This document shows, in pieces, positions 32,754 through 44,778 of a stretch of DNA of 64,000 nucleotides. A model generated the notes under the pieces. It was not told the DNA's origin. It saw nothing but the letters and a program-made list of their open reading frames with translations, and searched no databases. Origin of the DNA: Rhypophila decipiens (taxonomy: Eukaryota > Ascomycota > Sordariomycetes > Sordariales > Naviculisporaceae); assembly GCA_033297075.1 (NCBI GenBank), contig MU858140.1, positions 86,708 to 150,707 of the forward strand, given 5' to 3'. The position numbers were made by a program, and so were the translations under genes. Each line of letters begins with the position of its first letter. The stretch's first letter is position 1.

Positions 32754-33929
32754 ATGAATCCTTGGTACTCGATAATCAATAATCTTAAGGAGAGGTACAC
32801 ACCGGCCTCCCATACGTCCACATTCCGGAGGACGGGTGAAATCACACCTCAAGAGTTCGTCGCTGCGGGCGACTACCTCGTCTTCAAGTTCCCATCGTGG
32901 TCCTGGGCCGATGCCGACTCGGCGAGTCTGCGCAATCCCCACCTGCCTCCAGGGAAACAGTTCCTCGTAACGCGCCATGTCCCCTGCCACCGCCGACTGA
33001 ACGACGACTTTGCCGGTGACGCCGGTCACGAGGAAGCTGTCGTGGAAGGAGGCAAAGGTGGTGATGACGATGGGTGGTTGCGAACCGGCGGCCTCAGCAG
33101 TTCCCAGCCGCTAAAAGCTCGGGAGGTGCGAACGGTAGATGATGCCGGAAACGTCGGTGAGCGGGAACCTGAAGACGACGACGATATTCCCGACATGGAG
33201 GATGAAGACGACGACGAGGCCATCATTCGTGATGTCGACAGCGACAGCAAGAACAGGTGAGCAGATCTAGCCAAACCATTCCTCTCCTCAAACCTCTAAC
33301 TCGCTAACCACCTCGACCGTTGTAGTGGAAAACGCACCTACTCGCTCTACATCATGTACTCGCTAGCATACAGGACGCCCCGGATCTACCTCTCAGGCTA
33401 CCTGCCCAACGGCCAACCGCTCCCGCCACACCTGATGATGGAGGACATCGTAGGCGACTACAAGGACAAGACAGTCACGCTCGAAGACTTTCCCATGTTC
33501 GCCAACAACGTCAAGATGGCCAGCGTACACCCCTGCAAGCACGCGCCCGTGATGAAGACGCTTCTCGATCGGGCCGACGCCGCCCTCAAGCTTCGTAAGG
33601 AGAGGATGAAGGCCGGACAAGCCACGGGCAGCAGCCAGGGCATGGAGGGGCTCGTGGACGAGATCAAGAAGCTGGATGTGAGCGGTGTTGCGGCGGAATC
33701 CTCTTCGGCGCCGACGAGTGACAGCAATGAAGAATGGGAGGAGATAGATCACGACATTGCCGATCAAGACGTCGCGATCCGGGTGGACCAGTATTTGGTT
33801 GTATTTCTCAAGGTATGTGTTATCTCCGCCCTCAACTGGTTTAGCAAGACGCCAAATGCTAACGACTCCTTATAGTTCATCGCCAGCGTAACACCAGGCA
33901 TCGAGCATGACTTTACAATGGGAATTTGA
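32754..33929 (+). CDS. ATG3: Autophagy E2-like enzyme ATG3
   Basis: ATG3 transfers Atg8 to phosphatidylethanolamine during autophagosome growth. Exons 32754-33256, 33326-33812 and 33876-33929 give 347 aa. The N-terminus has the family stretch [19 protein letters not shown] and the segment [20 protein letters not shown]. An acidic disordered insert follows ([18 protein letters not shown]), the usual flexible region. The catalytic E2-like core has [12 protein letters not shown] and the active-site motif HPCKHAPVM, with the catalytic Cys at residue 238. The end [12 protein letters not shown] is the conserved C-terminus. An additional low-complexity insert ([20 protein letters not shown]) lies near the end. 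A G-rich run follows in the 3' untranslated region. Confidence 0.95.
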
Positions 33930-33977
33930 ACTTTCGCTGTTGTCTAAGGGGTTATGGGGTTATGGTGTTCTGGTATT

Positions 33978-34002
33978 GGGGCGGGGGGCGGGGGGCGGGG
34001 GC
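33978..34002 (+). other. G-rich run with G-quadruplex potential
   Basis: Several runs of four to six G separated by single C lie on the coding strand about 50 nt after the ATG3 stop. Such a sequence could form a quadruplex in DNA or in the 3' untranslated RNA. This is inferred from composition only. Confidence 0.4.
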
Positions 34003-34218
34003 GTCTGTTTTTTGATTGTTGATTTGCTGGGGCAACAGGCTCATTCAGGACAGGGCAGTCAGGATTGCTGACATAGACTCACTCTGATCCATAGCGGAAA
34101 GACTTGGCTGGGTATCATGAAATGGGTATTGGTTTTAATTTCCCTTTTGATATCACAAGGGGATGTGAATGCGTCCTTGCGATCTAATTCTTACCTCTTG
34201 TTTAACTACTGTGCTGAA

Positions 34219-35476
34219 TCAACCATCATCTTCATCCTCACCACCACCCTCCTCATCACTAACCTCCTCCCCATTCTCAATCGCCTCCTGTCTTCTCTTC
34301 TCCGCCCGTTCCTTCTTCCTCTCCAGCAATTTATTCAACTTTTTCGCAGCATTAAACACCCCGTTCGTACCAGATCCACACGCCGCACACCCCGGATCCC
34401 GCCTATACCGCCTCAACGCACACGCCTCGCAAAAGTAATGCCCGCACCTGGTAACAATGGGCGATTTATACGGTCCCTTGCAAATGATGCACGCAAATGG
34501 TATATTCTGTAGCATCTCCTCCTCCGCCGCGTCCTTGTCGTCTTCGTCGGGATCTGCTGCTCCGGTCGTCTTCTTTTTGCGTTCCGCGCTGGCGATGGTT
34601 GTTCCCGAGATGACTTTTTTCCCCTTGGTGACGTTCTCCCATTCCTTGTCTAATTGCCAGCCATGCGCGTAATCTTCGCGTACGTGGGCGAATTTGCAGT
34701 TGTCGCCGAAACCGCACCATCCTGTTAGTTTGTACTGTATGATTGATTGCATGTTAGTATCTGACACTCGTATTTTGAGATGGTAAAAGAGCATCACCTA
34801 CATCCTTGCAGACGTCCGGAGCCATGTCTGTGATTGTACTGTATTGTTGATTGTCATTAGCATCTAGATCTTGGGATTCAAGTGGTTTGGAGATGGTGAG
34901 AGAAAGAATAACCTACATAGTTCGTATGTTGGAAGGTGCTTTGATCGGACCGACTGTCCTGTTCGGAGCGTCGGGGTTCTTCTGGATATACGACTTTTGG
35001 TTTGCTAATCCCTTGTAGAGGCCGTCTTCTGTTGCGTTTTCTATGCTGCTCTCAGCTCCTCCTTTCTTGCGCGCGACTGAGCCAAGGAGGTTTTGCGCCG
35101 AGAGGTCATCGGGTTGGGACTCGTCGAACCAGTTACTTGTTTTTGTGGCGTCGTTGGAGGCTTTCAAGTCTCGATTTCGATCTGCTTCGAAGATAGTTTC
35201 GCGGGCTATGTCTGCGTCTGTATCTTTGGCCTTGTTTCGTGAGGAGGCTGCTACGACTGCTGATTTGGGATTCTTTTTGCGGCGCTTTATTCGAAATCCT
35301 GCCTCGTCTTCGGAAGAGGAAAAGTCGCTGTCGCTGTCATCGTCGCTGTCTTTTGCTGCTGGGGGTGGTGTTGCTGCTCTCTTGCGGAGATTTGCCTGGC
35401 CTTTTGCGCCGCGCTTCTTGAAGATTGCTACTGGTGCTGGCGCTGGGGGGGCAGCAGTGGCGTCGGTGTCGGCCAT
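34219..35476 (-). CDS. CWC24: Pre-mRNA splicing factor CWC24 (CCCH and RING fingers)
   Basis: CWC24 (human RNF113A) is a spliceosome factor that binds the 5' splice site at activation. Exons 35476-34917, 34838-34802 and 34734-34219 give 370 aa. The N-terminus carries Ala/Pro-rich sequence and a basic KRRKKNPKS patch. The CCCH finger is C-x8-C-x5-C-x3-H (DVCKD...WCGFGDNCKFAH); the second intron falls between its first and second Cys. After YAHGWQLDKEWE comes a C3HC4 RING (CIIC, CGHYFC, CAACG) and a Lys/Glu-rich tail ending in an acidic run. The arrangement and spacing match the family across its length. Confidence 0.92.
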
Positions 35477-36696
35477 GGTGGTAATCTGTGGAAGTTGTTG
35501 TGAGCTCTGAATGGTAAAACGAAAGAGATGTCGAGCTGATGGACTTTCTGTAGATGTTGATGCTGGAGGGCCTTGAAGGCTGGGAGAATTGGTCAGCTAG
35601 GCAAATTATGTCATCAACGCCACCAACGCTTCTAGAACTTCCAACCATGTGCTGACTAAAGCTTGTACTGCTTCCCTTTGAGAGCGGTAAGGCGTTGCTA
35701 GTCTTTTGAGGTATTGATAACTTGTTAACGACTTGACAATCGTCTTTTCAGTGTTCATTCAGATTACGGATACTACTGGTAGGATTTTCAACCCAGTTTT
35801 TACACCTACGCGCTGGGGAAAGCTCGATGTCACAGCAACAAAACCACTGCGACTTCAACAGCCGTATCACCCCAGAAAGGTCAAAAACAAATATGCCCAT
35901 CACAGAGAATCAAAAATGAAAGCGACATGTCAATATGACCACCAAGATAAGTAATAATTATGTACTAGATACAAGCATCCCCTTCGCAGTCTTTATCTCT
36001 CCATGTAAGGAAAGTTACCTGATATATGGCATCAAAACCCATTTCAAGCCGAAACAAGGCAAGAAACATACAAAGACAGGGTTTTTATAAAGACATGAGG
36101 CAAAAAGGCCAAGCGAACACACACAAGGAAATATGAGATAACCTAGGTTGCACAAAAGATTGGAATAGAGCAAGAAAACCCCTTCTTCTCAAAAGGCTCC
36201 TTCTTTACTGCCAAAGCCTGTGACGACAACAAACTTGTCAGGAATCTGCAAATCAACCAAGCCCAGCCGAGACACAGACGGTCCTCCCAGATGCCCATCC
36301 TTGCCTTCTTCCTTTGCTAGCGCCCTAGAATGCAGGGAAAGTGCTGCTGACAGGATGAAAGCAACCAGTGGTGGATGTGTCTGGGGGATGAGAATGATGG
36401 CCGAAGCCAGTTTTTTTGTTGACCGTTCGGTTGATTAATGCAAAGAGAGGAGAGTTTTCCTGCCTGCTACAACTGGTTATAGGGAGGCAAGAGTTGACGG
36501 AAAATCATCAAAGTCGTAAAGAAATGCATAGCGTATAGCCGGTGGTGGATTCATGACAACGAGGTTCCGATGCAGAGGTATCGTGGATAGCGACCGACGA
36601 GAAACGACGGACAAAGAGCCCATCAAGTATCGTTTGGAACCTTATTCAAGGAAAAGTGAAAAGAGTGTATTAGGTAGGTTGTGGTGATTGAAAGGG
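35477..36696. other. Intergenic region between CWC24 and ApsA
   Basis: About 1.2 kb hold the CWC24 promoter and the ApsA 3' region. I see no gene, RNA or repeat that I can support. Confidence 0.45.
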
Positions 36697-39600
36697 TTAC
36701 GCCCGAGGCTGGGTTGACCCCGCTGGTGCTTTTGTCGGCGTGCTCGAGGCCGAGGGGCCTGCATGGTTGTGAGGTCCACGGTGGTGCTTATGACCCTTGG
36801 AACTACTAGTCAAGGTGCCAACGTCGTGTTTACCTGTTCACCGGTTAGGACATGTTCCCGAGATAATGTTCATCAGTGCTTCAACTTACCATCACAGCAT
36901 GCCCGCACGTTTTCTAGTCTATCAGACTCACGATCTTGCCTCTCAATCATCTCCCTAAGATCTTCGGCGCTATCTTGGACTTCACTGGCTTCGTAGATCG
37001 AATCGCTCACAGGATCTCGGCCGGAAACGCTCCTGCTCCTGATGCTGCCGAACGTTCCAGATAGAACCTTGCTGTCTTTCCAGTAGCCGCTGATCCTCCC
37101 CATCGTGCTAAGAGATGGACGAATCTGTGAGCCCTGCTTCTTTGGTGTTGGGGTAAGAGTAGGGATATTCATCGACATGTCAATAGCCGGCGACGCGGTC
37201 CGAACGGTGCGGGAATTGTAGGAAGACAAAGAGGCGGCTGTACGATTTCCATTGGGAATCGGCTTCCCATAAGACGGGTTGAATTCATCAACATCTTCTC
37301 TGGTGATGTGACCGGCCATCTCTTCCGCATCTGACTGCCCCTCGTTATTAGTTCGGAGAAGCAGATACGAAAGCGCATTGAACCATGTCTCGTGTCTTTG
37401 CCCTGTTGTGCAGGTAAACTTGATGGTCCTGTTCGGAGAGACAATCACCAAGCTCTTGCGATGCAGTCCGGGCGGCATAGGGTTGTCATCTGTGACCACT
37501 CGCACTGCCTCAATGGGGACACTCTTGGCTCTCAGCTCGGCGCGTCCAGCATTGGGATCCGACGGATCCCGATCACTCCAGTACAAGGTGCGCGTATAAG
37601 GGTGCACCCAAAAGTACCGGCGATGGCGATTTCCGGAGAGTTCTTCTCGGCCTGTTTTGCGGGTGTATTTCCAGAGATACTCGCCAATCATTGTCTGGGT
37701 GATTGCCTGGATCATGCGAGGATCAGTGTTGGGGCCGAATCCATGGGTGTCAAAGCCCCCCTCACGCTGCATGTTGAATCGGGTCTCGAGTTCAGATGCA
37801 AAGGACGAGACAGACGACTTTCGGCTGTGATGAGTCATGCGAGACGGGGAGTGCACCTCGGCAGTCGAACCAGCTTTGGCAGCCGCACGAGGAGTAGGCG
37901 TACCACGTCCAGAGTTGATCGAGATGGGTGACATCGGTCTCCTAGTTCCGTTGGGTGTTCTTGGCCGGAGAGCTGGGTTCTGGCTGCGGAGAGCGGACGC
38001 GGGGAAGAGCGGAGGACCCATTGTACCAATAGCCGGCTGACCACCGTTCGAAGAGCCGCTCCTGGCCGCCTCGATAACCTCCTTGTGGTTGGGAGGAAGT
38101 GGCGGGGCATTATGGAGAGAGGTCCGGCCGCTTGCAGAGCTACCAGGTCTCCGAGGATGGCCAGCTTCAGCTGCATCAACTCCTGCATCGACCATCTTGC
38201 CCTTGGGTCTGGTTGTGCTGTCAACACTTCCTTCCCGAGGGCGATGGATGCGAACAGTAGATGGGGTACCCATGCTAGCAACTGAACTGGACCTGTAGAG
38301 TCCGCCAGTTTCGGTCTGGTGAGATCTTGCCTTCAAAATCTGGTCGATCGCCTCGGATGTCAGTGATGTCTGAGCCTCCTGATCAATTGTAACTACCACA
38401 GGAGCTTGTTTCTTGGCCAGTGTGCTTGGTACCGTGTCCAGCGACGACCGGGGCTGCAGCTCTGGGTTATTGTCAAGCGCCTTTGCTCCGTCCTCCGGCT
38501 TGGGACGCCAGTCAGCATCTCGGGGGATAATGAAATCATTCCTCTTTGGACTGCGGGCCTCAACCGGCTCACTGGCAAGGGCGTGGATTGAGGAGAGACT
38601 GAGAGGCAGCGGGAGAGGCGCGGAAGAAACTGGGCTAATCGGTTCGATCCCTTGAGATTGGATGTGTGAAAGGGAGAGCTCGGGTGCAGGTGTATCTGGA
38701 AGCTCCAGAGGAATCACATCAACAGACTTGATGGATGACAGAGACAGGGGAGCCGGTTCATCATCGGGAATCAAATCGGGCTCGATATTGAGCGACTCTT
38801 GATAAGAAAGAGTGAGTGGCGCAGGCGGCTCTTCTGCTTCCTCTTGTGGCTCAATGTCCTTTGCAACAAGGGAAGAGAGTGTCAGTTCAACAGGCTCAGG
38901 GGCTGCGGCCTCGGGAATTGCTATCTCGACGGGTTCAACATCCTCGGAGCGAACTTCAGAAACGGACAAAGTCGCCGGAACCACGGCTGGTGCCAAAGCC
39001 GGTAACACGGCGGGCACCACGGCGGGCACCACGACCGCTTTCTCCTCTGGTACAGGGTCCTCAGCAACTGGCTCAACAGACTGTGAAAGGATCTCGGTGA
39101 TGCTGAGTGCCTGGGGGGTTGGCAGAGGCGGCTCTGGGTCGGGTCTGGGCTCGACGTCTTGATAACTGAGAGAGCTCAAGCTGAGAACTGGCGGTGGTGG
39201 AGGCGGAGCTTCCACCTCAGCTTGCGGTTCAACATGTTCAGAGACAAGGGATGAAAGGCTCAGTGATGGAAGTGGCACTTCTGGCTCGGATACCGGTTCG
39301 ATGTATTCCGCAACGACGGAGGACAAGGCGAGCAGAGGCGGTGTTACAGGCTCCACGGCTTCCTCTCTCGGCTCCACCTGCTCGGATACAAGTGAAGAAA
39401 TACCCAATTCTTCTGGAATCTCGACCTCAGCAACAGGCTCAATGTGCTCAGATATGAGCGAAGAAATGCCCAATTCGCGTGGAATCTCGACCTCAGCAAC
39501 AGGCTCAATGTCCTCCGACTGAACAGAAGAGATCCCCAGTGTCTGCACAGGAGCAATTGGTGATGGCATCAGCCCCAGCTTGGGTGGGGAGGTTGGTGGG

Positions 39601-42153
39601 GATGGGAACTGGGCCAACTTGGCGTCCATATCAATGTCGTGTTGAACGCTAGCATCGCTGTAGGAAAATGAGGATAGGGGCCTCGAGAACTCGCCGTCTC
39701 TCAGCCCATCTCCAAGCCAGTGAGCGCCAGCTTCTGCACGAACAACAGACTCCATCGACATTGGACGGTCAGGGTACACGTCACTGCGCGACGCGGACCG
39801 GGCTTCCTCATCCGTGCTCCCGCTAGTTGACGTGAGAGACGGGATTCCGAAAAGACCTGGCGTTGAGCGGATTTCGACAGGATCCGTCATGCAACCACTG
39901 TCAACCATGATCAGTCTCGGTAGCGGAGGCACATGAGGGCGTGGCGAAGCGCGACCCCGCGTAGCGCTGCCAGGAGTGAATGACCGGATGCTCCGTCGGC
40001 TTGGGGTTTGGGCACCGACGTAGGAATCTTCGTCACTGCCTTCGAGGTCGCCGAGCTCGGCAAACAGACTCTGACCACCTTGCTCCGGCATGTTGGGTGG
40101 TTGATGGGCAACGAAGCTCATGGGGCTGCTGCGGAGTTGGGGTTGAGGTTCCTCGCTCACGTGGCGAGGTCGGTGTGTCAAGGTGCTACGACTTGAGCGC
40201 AGGCGCATTTTCTGGGATTGGCTAGTCGGTGTGTTGAGAATGTAATCATCCTCGTCTGCCGAGGTGGAGGCAGTGCTCTCGAACGAGTACCGGCTGTTGG
40301 CTTGGTACATGGGCAAGACGGGAGGGCGCTTCATACGGCCAGCTCCCTTAGATGGGCTTGCCTCGGTCTCTGTCGCGGTATCGTCATCTGACAGCTCCTC
40401 GGCACCAGTCTGGAAGTCCTCCGTCTCGGTCGCTCCGAGTTGCTCGCGCGCAGTCTCGAAGGCATCGCTTGTTTCGTTGGCAGTGTCGAAATGATCGCTG
40501 CTCGACTCGACAATGGGTGCAAAGCTGGAAACAGGGCGCAGGTTCGGCGGTGAGAAGGTAAGGGAGCGGCGTGCCGAGACGTCTTCGTGATCCTCCCACT
40601 CCGGGTCGTCCTCCACGGATTGCACGAGTTCCGTCTTGCTTGTGCGTGGTCCTCCGAGTTGATTCAGTCGCATTGGCTTCTTGAACTCTCTCGAGTCGAC
40701 CTTCCGGCTTCTCCTATTGCCGGGGCCGTTCATGTCAGATCTTGCCTTTTCGAGCTCGTCGCGCAAATCTTGAAGCATGCGGCGCAGCTCGAGCTTCTCG
40801 GTCTTTTCGCGATGGATATTAGTCCTAAGCGTCTGGATCGTCCGTTGAGCGTGTCCCAAGGATGTTTTTAGCGTCTCGGACTCTAGCATGGAGTGTCTCG
40901 GGGTGCCCTTGATAGGCGACGGCGGTGGAGAGTGTTCGGGGGTGCCATTGTCATGGGCGGCCTGGAGATCCTCGTCACTTGTTCCCAAGCTGGACTCGCG
41001 CTCCAAGGCCCTTCCGCGCTGGATGGAGAATGCCTTGGCCAACTCCTGGTTCTGGCTCGTCAGCTCTTCAACCTTCTTCTGCATGGTGGACCGTTCGGTT
41101 TCGGAGATGGCAGCGTTTCGTCGAATCGTGCCGAGCTCGATTTCGAGATTCTTGATAGTAGCGGCATGTTTCTCGTCCTGCTTCGTTAGGTTGTCCTTGA
41201 CTTCCTCCAGTTCCCGTTGCGTGGTGTTTTTCTCGGACTGCAGCACAGCCAGAGTCTGTGTGAGCTTTTTCTCTCGGTCGGCGGCTTCCTTCTGAGCAGC
41301 GAGCAGCTCGTGGATTTGGGTCTCAAGATTCCAGTTCTCATCTTTGTATCGGCTCTCACTCTCGTCAAGTGTCTTCATACGCTGCTGAAACCCTTCGGCC
41401 TCGAGTTCGAGTCTGGCCCTGTCCACTTTGATATCCCTCAACTCCTCGTCCCGCTCGGCCAAGAGGGCCTGCAGGTTGCGTACTTGAGCAATGAGAGACT
41501 GGCTGATTTCGGCGGCGAACTCGATATCGTGGATTCGATTGGCTGGTTGATTACGAAGTTTGCGGTTGGGAACATTTAGTTTTGTCGGCGAGCCTGTAGC
41601 AAGGCTCTCAAACTTTGACGGACTCACGGAGCGCTGCAAAATGTTAGCATTATCCATTGGTATGGTCTAAAATCGGCCAAGGCATTACCCTCCCGCCTTT
41701 GCCCTCGGGCGCAAATGGAGATCCTTGAGCGGCCTCATTGCTTGGTATCCTCTGCTTGGGGAGAAAGGCGCGGGCACTCTCTCTTGCGACCTCGTTGTAG
41801 TCCTTCTCGATCTCGGCAAGGCGTTGTCGGAGCTCCGGGTTGAGATCGGCCTCTGCTTGGAGCTGTTCCACCTCTCGTAGCTTCTCCTGGAGTTCTTTCT
41901 GCTGCTGGACTAGGGCAGTGCCTAGCTTTCCGGCTTCCTCCATGCGCCGCTGGGTGTCTCTCAGATGGGCCTCGATGGCGCGTTTGACTTGGCCAGCAGA
42001 GGCGGCGGGATTCAGGGCGAGAAACTGGCTGTCGAAGTTTGAGTGTCGCAGATGCGGAGAGCTCAAGGGGTTGGCGACGAAGGGGTCATCGGAAGCCGCG
42101 ATGGGCTGGTCAGACGCAACTGACGTGGCCATATTGAAAGTAGCAAGCGGCAT
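36697..42153 (-). CDS. apsA: Nuclear migration protein ApsA/Num1 (coiled coil, repeats, PH domain)
   Basis: ApsA/Num1 is a cortical anchor for dynein and organelles, placing nuclei in hyphae. Exons 42153-41689, 41633-36890 and 36833-36697 give 1781 aa. The N-terminal coiled coil (about 60-450) is the membrane-binding and dimerising region of Num1. The middle (about residues 880-1220) carries many degenerate repeats of the form LGISSLxSExxEPVAE. A PH domain (about 1468-1588) begins MIGEYLWKYTRKTGREELSG and includes NRHRRYFWVHPYTRTLYWSD and IKFTCTTGQRHETWFNALSY. The last exon was added because the frame otherwise ends in a nonsense tail: CCDG joins KHDVGTL with a His-rich end. The start could instead be the second Met (42132), which follows seven residues later. 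Confidence 0.92.
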
Positions 42154-44311
42154 TCACTACAGGTTGTTGTGCGCCTCCCGTCCGCACCAGCTGCGGGTGT
42201 TGATTGAGATTGTCAAAGTGCGACAATCTAAGCACCCTTTCCCCGCCTTGTGCCTTGTTCAACCCAGACCAGGAAGGAGCGGAGATGACAGGCAGGCCCG
42301 GCTGCCAGGCGAAAGGGGAAAGGGGTTAATACAGGTCAGAAAATATGATGTAACAAAAAAAAAAAGGAAAAAGGCGATTTGTTGTTAAGATTTGAAATGA
42401 ACGGCGGATCCTGGAGAAACGAAAAGAACAGAGACTAAAAAATTATAATGATAAAGGCAAGGAAGTAGACAGCAAAGAGGAGGGCAAACGGCCGAGATAA
42501 TGCCTGCCAGTCGGGGGCGTGTTAAGTTGTTGTTGACTGCGAGGCTTTACGCGACGACAGGGAGGCCGTCTCTGTTGACTTGAAAATGCTGACCAAAACG
42601 GGCGGGGGTTGCAAGGAAGTTGCAATTGATTCGGGACGCGCCGCCACGGCTCGTTTGTTGGTTGGGCAAGTTCAGCAAATCACACGTCGCCGCACACTGC
42701 TTTGCCGCCAAAGTACCAGAACGAAGAAAAAATAAAATAAAAAGAGAGTCGGGTTCGCAAATGGATTGGTCTTGTTTGTTTTCTCGCTGCTGTTCTCGCC
42801 GTAGGTTCGAATAGTAGACCGTAACAAGAGGGAAGGGGGAAAAAGTCGACCTCCAGCAGCGCGGAGATCAGGAAACTGCTGGATGTCTCGACTCAATGGG
42901 ATTGAAGGGCCAGGACTGATTTGTGTGGATGGGGAGAATTGGACAAGTTCCCGCGTCCTGATTTCGACGCATGTCTTCTTGCCTGAGGCCAAAACAAAAC
43001 ATGTTTGCTGGAGACCGCGATATGTGCTCCACCTACTGGATCGGGAAAGGCGTCAGGAATCACCGCCTGAATGGATCTGGACGGTAGCGACAGGGTGCAG
43101 TGTGCATCGTTAACAGCTGCATGAAATGAAGTCTATGGGGCTGCAAGGAAGAATGACATGTGTAACCCCTGACGTGTGTCAACGAGGGCGACTCTTGCGT
43201 CCACTTGGGTCCGTTATTTCTTCTTTCTCGTTTCCAGGAATCCACCAAGGAACAGCAGATACCCATATAGCTAATTATATCCCGCAGTCTTAACGGCATT
43301 GACTTTTCAAGCTTGGAAATGAATTACTTACGATCCTAGGTGAGGCGAAGACCTCCGGAGAAAGTACGGAATACAGTAATCCCTCCCTGTTTTGTACCAA
43401 GTCTGTGTATCGGGACACTCGACAGTGGAAGACGCCATGATCTCGTTTTAGCATCGAAATGATAAGGGAATGTTTACCTTTTCAAGTTTCAACTCGTATC
43501 ATGTACATGTACAACGCTGGAGCGTATACTTGTGCTACGAACTACCGGCGGTTGCGTGTTTAAAATGGAGATGAGGTTCCTCGTCCTTGTTTCAAGTGGT
43601 TCACATATCATAATGTAACCTGCTAGTCAACAAACCACCATGTCTTTGACCAGGGAATCATGACAGAAAGAGACAAGACGTGACTCATTATTGGATTCAC
43701 AGCAACAACAATCAAAACAAGGATAACAGGGAGCCAAAACATATACTCTTCACAGTAATAACAGAACGCTGATATATGTCTCAGCACAGCTGTTACTCCA
43801 TCAAAGAAAGTCTGTGACCAGCCAGCCATATACGAGTCCAGGAAGACACCGGAAGCTTAAATCCAAAGAATATGCTTCAAGTTTTCCACCTCTCGGCAGA
43901 GAAGTAACCTAGGTAAACTGATGAACTTTGCGGCCTCTTCCCGGTCCGAATGGCAAGACCGGGACCTAGGTTCATGTCACGTTCTGTCAAGCTACCGAGC
44001 TCCGATCCACGCGGAAGAAAAGGCACGATCGGGTATCACGAGGCGTGTGCCCTAATATGTTGCCAGATGCCGCAATCTCATCGACGTGGAGAAACCGTTT
44101 CATTTGGACGTTGGAGTTTGATGAGACTATTGATTGACAAGTGAGAACTAAGGGATTATCCGCCCTGTATATGAGTGAACACCTACGTCCAAACAGCGCA
44201 GCAGAAAACGAAACACAATCTCACGGAGGTTTATAGCTGTGGTGAACAGAGTTCAGTCTCAACCGACGAACGAACGCAGCTACCGCGGATGTCCACACTC
44301 GCCGCAAAAGA
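42154..44311. other. Intergenic region upstream of ApsA to the tRNA gene
   Basis: About 2.2 kb hold the ApsA promoter and leader. One hydrophobic 68-codon minus-strand frame at 43829-43623 has no supporting features. No repeat was recognised. Confidence 0.4.
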
Positions 44312-44423
44312 TCTTCCGTAGTATAGTGGTCAGTATGTGAGCTTGTCACTTTCGCTTTGTACCCGGCGGTATAAAGCGTAAATAACTTCGCTCGAGACCC
44401 GGGTTCAATTCCCGGCGGGGGAG
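44312..44423 (+). tRNA. tRNA-Asp (GTC anticodon) with a 40-nt intron
   Basis: The mature sequence folds as a cloverleaf. Acceptor strand TCTTCCG pairs with CGGGGGA (including two G-T pairs), discriminator G. The D-arm is TAGTATAGTGGTCAGTAT, the anticodon loop TTGTCAC, and the T-arm CCCGGGTTCAATTCCCGG. The anticodon GTC is at 44345-44347. The intron, 44349-44388, sits after the base 3' to the anticodon, the canonical position. Internal promoter boxes A (44318-44329) and B (44402-44412, GGTTCAATTCC) are intact. Confidence 0.93.
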
Positions 44424-44455
44424 TAGAGAACCGCCCCCTTTAAGCAAGAGGTTTG

Positions 44456-44471
44456 TTTTATTTATTTATTT
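44456..44471 (+). terminator. T-rich RNA polymerase III terminator
   Basis: The run TTTTATTTATTTATTTT starts 33 nt after the tRNA-Asp 3' end and is the first run of four T on the coding strand. Confidence 0.55.
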
Positions 44472-44778
44472 TGCTGCAATACGGATGGGATACATTGACA
44501 CTCCATGCGGAAGAACATCACGATAAATAGCTCCTGACATTTTGAACAAGCAAGGTAGAAGGTGTAGGCAAAACAAAGCCAATATCCTGTAAGTCGTTCT
44601 ACAAAGCTGTTCCACCAACTCAAACAAATGCTGCTATCCATGTCATATATCATTGAACTCATTATTTACATGCGTATTCTGTCAAGAGCAAAAAGTCCCA
44701 TAATCCCGATGCAATGCAATGACCGCCAAAGCAAACCCACCTCTTCCAATATAAATATAATGACCAAACCCTCTAATA

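Noticed and set aside
43623..43829. 68-codon hydrophobic minus-strand frame between ApsA and the tRNA
   Set aside because: One hydrophobic stretch alone is not evidence of a gene; there is no neighbour logic and no recognisable homologue.
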